Source: Brevundimonas huaxiensis (GTDB taxonomy: Bacteria; Pseudomonadota; Alphaproteobacteria; Caulobacterales; Caulobacteraceae). From it: DNA of 64,000 bases. The position numbers were made by a program, and so were the translations under genes. Below, one piece after another: positions 58,712 through 64,000 of the stretch (position 1 is its first letter; each line of letters opens with the position of its first letter). A model generated the notes under the pieces. The model was not told the DNA's origin. It did not search any database and saw only the letters and a list, made by a program, of their open reading frames with translations. The stretch covers positions 1 to 64,000 of the forward strand of contig NZ_JABBJE010000003.1 in assembly GCF_014218725.1 (NCBI RefSeq). Direction: 5' to 3'.

Positions 58712-59206
58712 ATGTCGCACGCCCTTTCCATACCTCCGGCCGTAAGCCGTATCGAAGCCGAGACCCCGGCCGATGCCGAAGGCGTGGAGGCTCTGGTCAT
58801 GGCCGCCTTCGGGCCGGGGCGGTTCGCCAAGACGGCCGAGCGCCTGCGTGAAGGTTCGAAGCCAAGCGCGGGCTTTGTCGTGAAGCGCGACGGGGACGTG
58901 GTGGGCTCGGTGCGACTGTGGCCTGTCGTGGTTGGAGACAGCCCGGCTCTGTTTTTGGGGCCGATTGCCGTGGACGCCAGTCGCCGGAGCGACGGCCTGG
59001 GCGCCGAACTGATTCAGGCGTGCGTGGATCACACACGGGCGCTGGACGTCGGCGGCGTGCTGCTGGTCGGGGACGCGGCCTATTTCGAGCGGTTCGGATT
59101 CGTCCCTGCGCCCGAGGCGATCCTGCCCGGACCCGTGGATCACCGCCGCGTCCTGTGGCTGGCGAGCGGGGTGGATCAGGTTTCGGGTTCGGTTCGCATC
59201 GGCTGA
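58712..59206 (+). CDS. GNAT-family N-acetyltransferase
   Basis: The 164-residue acetyltransferase shows the GNAT core: ETPADAEGVEALVMAAFG at the start, the acetyl-CoA-binding region IAVDASRRSDGLGAELIQAC, and a C-terminal YFERFGFVPAPE. It resembles YhbS-type enzymes. The acceptor is unknown. ATG at 58712 is preferred to one 12 bp upstream. It is 61 bp after the hydratase gene and 39 bp before the DUF1285 gene, all on the plus strand. Confidence 0.85.
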   Translation: MSHALSIPPAVSRIEAETPADAEGVEALVMAAFGPGRFAKTAERLREGSKPSAGFVVKRDGDVVGSVRLWPVVVGDSPALFLGPIAVDASRRSDGLGAELIQACVDHTRALDVGGVLLVGDAAYFERFGFVPAPEAILPGPVDHRRVLWLASGVDQVSGSVRIG

Positions 59207-59244
59207 CCCTTTCCTGCGCGGTTCGCGGGGCCTAAGTCAGAGGG

Positions 59245-59790
59245 ATGGACAATCCCAAGTCAGGACTGAACGCCGTCGCCGAGGCGGCCAAACAGGCGCC
59301 CGGCAAGGGGCTGCCGCCGGTCCACCTGTGGCATCCCGAGCATTGCGGCGACATCGATATCGTTATCCGGGCGGACGGTGTCTGGATGCATGAAGGCTCG
59401 CCCATTGGCCGCAAGGAACTGGTGCGACTGTTCTCGACGGTGCTGAGGAAGGACCCGGACGGCTATCACCTGGTCACGCCGGTCGAAAAGCTGAAGATCG
59501 CCGTCGAGGACTTGCCGTTCCAGGCTGTCGCGATGCGCAGGGAAGGCGACGCCCTGATTTTCACCACCGATGTCGGTGATGAGGTGAGGGCCGGCGAAGA
59601 CGATCCCATCGTCGTTGAAACCGATCCGACGACGGGCGAGCCGGCGCCGCGCATCCATGTGCGCCGCGATCTGTGGGCGCGCATCGCGCGGTCGGTCTTC
59701 TATGAAATGGTCGAGATGGCCCAAGAGGTCGATGGACGACTGGTCGTTCGGTCGGGCGGCCAGATCTTCTCCTTGGGCGCGGTGACGTGA
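59245..59790 (+). CDS. DUF1285 protein
   Basis: The 181-residue protein matches the DUF1285 family of alphaproteobacteria: DIDIVIRADGVWMHEGSPIGRKELVRLFSTVLRKD and HLVTPVEKLKIAVEDLPF. Structures of the family suggest two small beta domains; the function is unknown. It overlaps the Nudix start by 4 bp (GTGA) and belongs to the three-gene set DUF1285-Nudix-cca, which suggests a role in RNA or nucleotide housekeeping, by position only. Confidence 0.85.
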   Translation: MDNPKSGLNAVAEAAKQAPGKGLPPVHLWHPEHCGDIDIVIRADGVWMHEGSPIGRKELVRLFSTVLRKDPDGYHLVTPVEKLKIAVEDLPFQAVAMRREGDALIFTTDVGDEVRAGEDDPIVVETDPTTGEPAPRIHVRRDLWARIARSVFYEMVEMAQEVDGRLVVRSGGQIFSLGAVT

Positions 59791-60449
59791 GACTGGAGAC
59801 CTTGAAGGCCCGGCTGGTCGATCGGCTGGCGCCGGTCGAGACGTGGCGGCCTGAACTGGTCGCGGCGCGGTCCGATTTCGACCTGAACCCGCAAGCGGCA
59901 CGGACGGCCAAGGAGCTTCGGCCGGCGGCGGTGCTGATCCCCATCGTGGCGCGGCCCGAGGGGGCGACGGTGCTGCTCACGCGGCGCGCGGACACCCTGG
60001 CGCGGCACACGGGGCAGATCGCCTTCCCGGGCGGTCGGCTCGACCCCGGCGAGACCGCAGTTCAGGCGGCGCTGCGCGAAGCGGACGAAGAGGTGGCGCT
60101 GGACCCGTCGGCGGTCGAGGTGCTGGGCCTGTCGGACGCCTATGAGACGGGGACCGGATTTCTTGTCACGCCGGTGATCGGTTGGTTGCGCGAGGCGCCG
60201 GTCACCACGCCGTCGCCGGACGAGGTCGCCGAGGTGTTCGAGACGCCGTGGGATTTTCTGATGGACGCCGCCAACCATCGTCGCGACTTTTACGATCTGG
60301 ATGAAGGCTTGCGGCGCTGGTTCTGGGCCATGCCTTGGGGTGAGCGCTACATCTGGGGCGTGACGGCGGGGATTTTAAAGGCGTTGCACGTGCGGCTTTA
60401 TGGCGACGAGGCTGCGCCAGACGCGGCGGCCGACGAGGATGCGGCATGA
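59787..60449 (+). CDS. Nudix hydrolase, CoA-pyrophosphatase type
   Basis: The 220-residue protein carries the Nudix box GGRLDPGETAVQAALREADEEVAL (last glycine replaced by alanine) and, just upstream, the CoA-pyrophosphatase pattern LLTRRADTLARHTGQIAFPGG. It probably cuts CoA or oxidised CoA to 4'-phosphopantetheine and 3',5'-ADP. The GTG start overlaps the DUF1285 stop, and its own stop overlaps the cca start (ATGA). Confidence 0.88.
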   Translation: MRLETLKARLVDRLAPVETWRPELVAARSDFDLNPQAARTAKELRPAAVLIPIVARPEGATVLLTRRADTLARHTGQIAFPGGRLDPGETAVQAALREADEEVALDPSAVEVLGLSDAYETGTGFLVTPVIGWLREAPVTTPSPDEVAEVFETPWDFLMDAANHRRDFYDLDEGLRRWFWAMPWGERYIWGVTAGILKALHVRLYGDEAAPDAAADEDAA

Positions 60450-61660
60450 GCGTCTCTGTGAAGGGACAGCCCTGGCTGGAAAGCCAGGCGACGCGGGCGG
60501 TGATGCGGGCGCTGGAAACGGCGGGCGGTGCGGGCTGCGCGCGGTTCGTGGGCGGCTGCGTGAGGAACAGTCTGTTGGGTCAGCAGGTCGACGACATCGA
60601 CATCGCCACGCGCTTGCGGCCCGAACAGACCATGGCGGCGCTGAAGGCGGCGGGGTTGAAAGCCGTGCCGACGGGCGTCGAGCACGGCACGGTGACGGGC
60701 GTGTCGGAGCGGCGTCCCTATGAGATCACGACCCTGCGTCGCGATGTGGAGACGGATGGACGCCGCGCAGTGGTCGCCTTCACCGAGGACTGGGCCGAGG
60801 ATGCGGCGCGGCGGGATTTTCGTCTGAACGCCCTTTACGCCGATGCGGCAGGGACGGTGTTCGATCCGACCGGCGGCGGGCTGGAGGATGCGGCGGCGGG
60901 GCGCATCGTTTTCGTCGGCGAGGCGGAGACGCGCATCCGCGAGGACTATTTACGTATCCTGCGCTTCTTCCGGTTCTACGCCTGGTACGGGCGGGGTGAG
61001 CCAGACGCGGCCGGGCTGGCGGCGTGCGCGGCGCTGAAGGGCGGCATGGCGCAGTTGTCGGCCGAGCGGGTGTCCAAAGAGGTGTTGAAACTGCTGGCGG
61101 CGCCCGACCCGCGTGCGGCGGTGCGGGCGATGGCCGAGACCGGCGCGCTGGCCCAGGTGCTGCCGCAGGCCCAGCCGCTGGCGCTGTTCGAGGCGATGTG
61201 TGACCTGACTGACGATCCGGTAATGCGGTTGTCGGCCTTGCTGCCCGCAGATGCGGCGGGGGTGACAGAGCTCGCAGGTGGTTTGAGATTGTCGAACGCG
61301 GTGCGAGATCGGTTGGCGGCGGCGGTCGCGGATAGGCCTGCCGTTTGGCCGACCATGAGCGACGCCGAGGCGCGCGCGGCGATCTATAGGCTGGGGCGCA
61401 GGACGTTCGAGGATCGGCTTATGCGCGCCGAGGCTGCTGGAGGGGGCGATGGCGCGCGGCTGCGGGCGCTGGCTGCCGACTGGACGCCGCCCAAGATGCC
61501 GGTCGGGGGGCGCGATCTGGCGCGTCTGGGCCTGAAGCCAGGGCCGGAGACAGGGCGGGTGTTGAAGGCGTTCGAGGACGGTTGGGTCGCTGACGACTTC
61601 CCTGGCGAGGGGCATGAGGGGCGGCTGAAGACCCTTATCGCGGCGGCTGAGCGCGGGTGA
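60446..61660 (+). CDS. cca: CCA-adding tRNA nucleotidyltransferase
   Basis: The 404-residue class II enzyme adds or repairs the 3' CCA end of tRNAs. N-terminal FVGGCVRNSLLGQQVDDIDIAT carries the GG and DxD catalytic residues, followed by EHGTVTGV, RRDFRLNALYAD and the RIREDYLRILRFFRF motif. It is full length. It is coupled to the Nudix gene by a 4-bp overlap. Its last 26 bp overlap the end of the convergent EEP-family gene. Confidence 0.93.
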   Translation: MSVSVKGQPWLESQATRAVMRALETAGGAGCARFVGGCVRNSLLGQQVDDIDIATRLRPEQTMAALKAAGLKAVPTGVEHGTVTGVSERRPYEITTLRRDVETDGRRAVVAFTEDWAEDAARRDFRLNALYADAAGTVFDPTGGGLEDAAAGRIVFVGEAETRIREDYLRILRFFRFYAWYGRGEPDAAGLAACAALKGGMAQLSAERVSKEVLKLLAAPDPRAAVRAMAETGALAQVLPQAQPLALFEAMCDLTDDPVMRLSALLPADAAGVTELAGGLRLSNAVRDRLAAAVADRPAVWPTMSDAEARAAIYRLGRRTFEDRLMRAEAAGGGDGARLRALAADWTPPKMPVGGRDLARLGLKPGPETGRVLKAFEDGWVADDFPGEGHEGRLKTLIAAAERG

Positions 61661-62591
61661 ACTCGGTGACGACGGGGCGGTGATCGGATCCCGTCGGCTC
61701 GCCCAGGCGGCGCGTGATCAGGGCCAGATCCGGCGAACGATAGACCTGGTCGATGGTGATGCCGGCGAGGGCGGGGATCTGACTGGGCCAGGTGCCGGGC
61801 CAGCCGGGCGCAGGGATCAGGCCCAGGTCGGACTGGATTTGTTTGCCGATGCGGGCGCTGAAGACGCTGTTGAAATCCCCGGCGGCGATGACGGGATGCT
61901 CTGGCGCGGCCTTCATCCGCTCGGCCAAGGCCATGACCTGGCTGATCTGACCCCACTGATATTGATAGGGCCAGGGCCGCGTCAGGTGGACGCCGAAGAC
62001 GTTGATCGGGCCGATGGGCGTCTGGACCGTCGCGCCCACGGCGCTAAGGCCGTCGGGACGCTCGGGCAGGCCTTGCAGGATCGGATAGCGCGAAGCGATG
62101 ATCGAGCGCGCGTGGTCGCCGGCGCGCGCCTGGCCGATCAGGACGCGGTGAGGATAGTCCGGCAGCAACTGGTCCAGCCGCGACGCCGGCGCCTGCCCCA
62201 ACTCGACCAGCACCAGGATGTCGGCGTCGGCCGCCGCGATGGACCGGCGCATGGCTGCGACATCGGTGTTGAACACATAGAGATTGGCCGAATAGACCCG
62301 CACGATCGGCTGGTCTGGAACGGGCACGCCCTTCATCGGCGTCCATTGCGGCCAGACCGACAGGGTCAGCACCACGCACGCCAATCCACCGACGATTGAG
62401 GCCGGCCATAGGCGAAAGAGCAGACAGCCCACGGTCACGCCCACGGCCGCCAGCAACACCGGCGATGTGAACTGCGCCAGGATATCCACCCAGCGATGGC
62501 CGATGCCGCTGAGCGCCGCCATGCCGAATGCCGCCAAGCCCAGCAGCAGGGCGCTCGCCGTCACATTCGCCGCCAGCTTTATCAGGGTCAT
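61635..62591 (-). CDS. Membrane-anchored endonuclease/exonuclease/phosphatase-family protein
   Basis: The 318-residue protein has three N-terminal membrane helices (about 1-85) and an EEP catalytic domain (about 95-318) with VYSANLYVF, LVELGQAPAS, the catalytic AAGDFNSVF, and GSDHRPVVTEF. This is the shape of EEP proteins with a membrane anchor that act on phospholipids or cell-wall-linked phosphates rather than DNA, but the substrate is unknown. The 3' end overlaps cca by 26 bp. Confidence 0.82.
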   Translation of the reverse strand: MTLIKLAANVTASALLLGLAAFGMAALSGIGHRWVDILAQFTSPVLLAAVGVTVGCLLFRLWPASIVGGLACVVLTLSVWPQWTPMKGVPVPDQPIVRVYSANLYVFNTDVAAMRRSIAAADADILVLVELGQAPASRLDQLLPDYPHRVLIGQARAGDHARSIIASRYPILQGLPERPDGLSAVGATVQTPIGPINVFGVHLTRPWPYQYQWGQISQVMALAERMKAAPEHPVIAAGDFNSVFSARIGKQIQSDLGLIPAPGWPGTWPSQIPALAGITIDQVYRSPDLALITRRLGEPTGSDHRPVVTEFTRAQPPR

Positions 62592-62659
62592 CGAAGACGT
62601 ATCTCTCGGATTGAACAGGACGCCTCGCCCAGCGTTAAGGCGACGCTTTGGAGGGCGAC

Positions 62660-63121
62660 ATGGCCAGACGGTCGATCCGGGATATCGAGAACATCTGGTC
62701 CAATGTCGAGGGCGTCAAGAAACTCTCGGACCGGGTCATCGGCATCGGCCCGTTCGGCATGGGACTGGACGCCATGCTGACCTGGGTGCCGATCGTCGGC
62801 ACGGCCTATACGGTCGGGACGGGCGGCTGGCTGATGCTTCAGGCCGTGCGGGCCAAGGCGACGCCGGCGACCCTGGCGCGCATGGGGGCCTATATGGCCA
62901 TCGACACCGCCACCGGGACGGTGCCGATCGCAGGCGACATCGTCGACACCTTCTTTCCCGGACAGTTGATGGCGGCGCGGGCGCTGCAAAAGCACATCGA
63001 AAGCACCCACTGGGTCGAGGACACCGAGGCCAATGCGCGCGCCACTGGCGACCACGAGATGCACGAGGCCCGCGTGCAGAACGACAAGACGCTGAAGCGG
63101 ATCATCTATCTGCACGATTGA
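62660..63121 (+). CDS. DUF4112 membrane protein
   Basis: The 153-residue protein follows the DUF4112 pattern: VIGIGPFGMGLDAMLTWVPIVGTAYTVGTGGWLML and TGTVPIAGDIVDTFFPG, with about two membrane helices. The family function is unknown. ATG at 62660 follows GGAG; the upstream in-frame start at 62648 is less likely. A hairpin with a T-run follows its stop directly. It is divergent from the EEP gene, 68 bp away. Confidence 0.85.
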   Translation: MARRSIRDIENIWSNVEGVKKLSDRVIGIGPFGMGLDAMLTWVPIVGTAYTVGTGGWLMLQAVRAKATPATLARMGAYMAIDTATGTVPIAGDIVDTFFPGQLMAARALQKHIESTHWVEDTEANARATGDHEMHEARVQNDKTLKRIIYLHD

Positions 63122-63125
63122 GATG

Positions 63126-63155
63126 CGCTGGCTGAGGCGGCTTAGCCAGCGTTTT
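63126..63155 (+). terminator. Rho-independent terminator after the DUF4112 gene
   Basis: An 11-bp stem (63126-63136 with 63141-63151, one wobble) with loop GCGG is followed by TTTT. It starts 5 bp after the DUF4112 stop. Confidence 0.85.
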
Positions 63156-63264
63156 CTCCGCAACAAATCTGCCTGAAATCAAGGACCTGATCCAAATGAC
63201 CGACCGTCTCCCGGCCTGAGGAAGCGCTGCGCCCAGACTGATCTCCACGACAACGGAGAGAAGA

Positions 63265-64000
63265 ATGAGCGACGATTTCAGCGCGCGTCTGAACCTGCCT
63301 TATCTAGCGGCGGGACAGATGCAGAAGCATGTGACCCTGAATACGGCCCTGACCCGGCTGGACGCCCTGTTGCAGACGGCGGTGGTCAGTCGCACGACGG
63401 CGATCCAGCCGGCCGATGCGTCGGACGGCGATCTTTATATCCTACTGGAAGAGGCCGAAGGCGCGGCCTGGGCCGGGCGGCCGGCCGGCGCCCTAGTGCG
63501 GTTCGAGGGCGGCGGCTGGACCACCGTGACGACGCCGGACGGCATGATCGCCTGTGTTCTGGACGAAGGCGTCGTGGTGGTGCGGGCCGATGATGGCTGG
63601 GTCGCGCTGGGGCAGCGACTGGGCGAGGTGCAGGGCCTGACGCGGCTGGGTCTCGGGACGTCCGCCGACGAAGCCAATCCCTTGGCGGCCAAGATCAACG
63701 CCGCCCTGTTCACGGCGCGCGGCGAGGAGGAAGGCGGCGACGGCGATCTTCGCCTGACCCTGAACAAGGCGAAGGCGGGCGATGTCCTGTCGCTGCTGTT
63801 TCAGAGCGGATACGCCGCTCGCGCAGAGTTGGGTCTGATCGGCGACGATGATCTGAGCCTCAAGGCCTGCGATGACGCCGGGACATGGCGCTCGGTGTGG
63901 CGCGTGGATCGCGCGACGGGGCGTATCGGCTTCGATCAAGGCGCGATCCGGCGCGAGACGACGCTGTTCACCAGCGATGACGACTATGCCCTGCCGGCTT
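63265..64000 (+). CDS. DUF2793 phage-tail-like protein, cut by window end
   Basis: At least 245 residues are open to the right edge. The start (ATG after GGAGAG) is followed by LPYLAAGQMQKHVTLN and LTRLDALLQTAVVSRTT, the marks of DUF2793. It is known from phage and gene-transfer-agent-like tail proteins of alphaproteobacteria. After about residue 110 the sequence becomes a repeated-loop, beta-rich style (IGDDDLSLKACDDAG; DRATGRIGFDQGA) expected of a tail fibre. No other phage gene is seen before it; the rest must lie beyond the window. Confidence 0.75.
   Translation, partial: MSDDFSARLNLPYLAAGQMQKHVTLNTALTRLDALLQTAVVSRTTAIQPADASDGDLYILLEEAEGAAWAGRPAGALVRFEGGGWTTVTTPDGMIACVLDEGVVVVRADDGWVALGQRLGEVQGLTRLGLGTSADEANPLAAKINAALFTARGEEEGGDGDLRLTLNKAKAGDVLSLLFQSGYAARAELGLIGDDDLSLKACDDAGTWRSVWRVDRATGRIGFDQGAIRRETTLFTSDDDYALPA

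Overview
The window looks like chromosomal DNA of an aerobic, GC-rich alphaproteobacterium of the Caulobacterales, most like Brevundimonas. The grounds are codon use, the many TonB-dependent receptors, the petABC layout, bamD next to recN, ScfR-type regulators, and protein similarity recalled from memory rather than searched. Genes are packed tightly. Many start/stop pairs overlap by 1-4 bp, no gene-free stretch exceeds about 200 bp, and I found no rRNA, tRNA, CRISPR array, IS element or integrase.

Layout. 1-2.6 kb: end of an efflux adaptor gene and a fused double ABC-2 permease. 2.7-6.8 kb (minus): a FecI-type sigma factor, FecR anti-sigma factor and STN-domain TonB receptor. 6.9-9.6 kb: a GINT1-like protein, a GT4 glycosyltransferase and a small methyltransferase. 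9.8-18.5 kb: a second TonB receptor with no visible signal peptide, then alaC, a DUF808 membrane protein, a PafA-type phosphatase, pyk and an oxidoreductase. 18.5-27.6 kb: an ScfR regulator divergent from the operon pccB-pccA-mutA-mutB-mce, which turns propionyl-CoA into succinyl-CoA. 27.6-33.9 kb: an MliC/DUF4232 lipoprotein, kbl-tdh for threonine breakdown, topoisomerase IB with a small partner, rlmJ and a glutamine amidotransferase. 34-38.7 kb: a YeiH-type exporter and divergent LysR regulator, hemF, a membrane dipeptidase and trmL. 38.9-41.7 kb: cytochrome bc1 complex petABC with a strong terminator. 41.8-45.2 kb: two tandem M28 peptidase lipoproteins. 45.2-48.3 kb: a second ScfR regulator divergent from aceA plus a small gene. 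48.3-56.7 kb: an unknown lipoprotein, prs, bamD, recN, two unknown genes, xthA and a Cys-rich repeat protein. 56.8-64 kb: an MBL hydrolase and enoyl-CoA hydratase, a GNAT enzyme, DUF1285-Nudix-cca, an EEP-family protein, DUF4112, and a DUF2793 protein cut by the window end.

The main theme is acyl-CoA and acetate/propionate carbon flow under two paralogous ScfR-family regulators. Each is divergent from a likely target: the propionyl-CoA/methylmalonyl-CoA operon, or isocitrate lyase. Each intergenic region carries its own repeated palindromic motif. The motif at the propionate operon closely resembles the RamB box of actinobacteria, and the one at aceA is different. This pair of regulator-operator modules is the best-supported interesting system here. 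Other notable points are a threonine dehydrogenase that has lost all four structural-zinc cysteines, a secreted protein of three four-cysteine repeats, a topoisomerase IB coupled to a phage-type small protein, a terminator buried in a convergent coding sequence, and three convergent gene pairs whose stop codons share a 4-bp palindrome.
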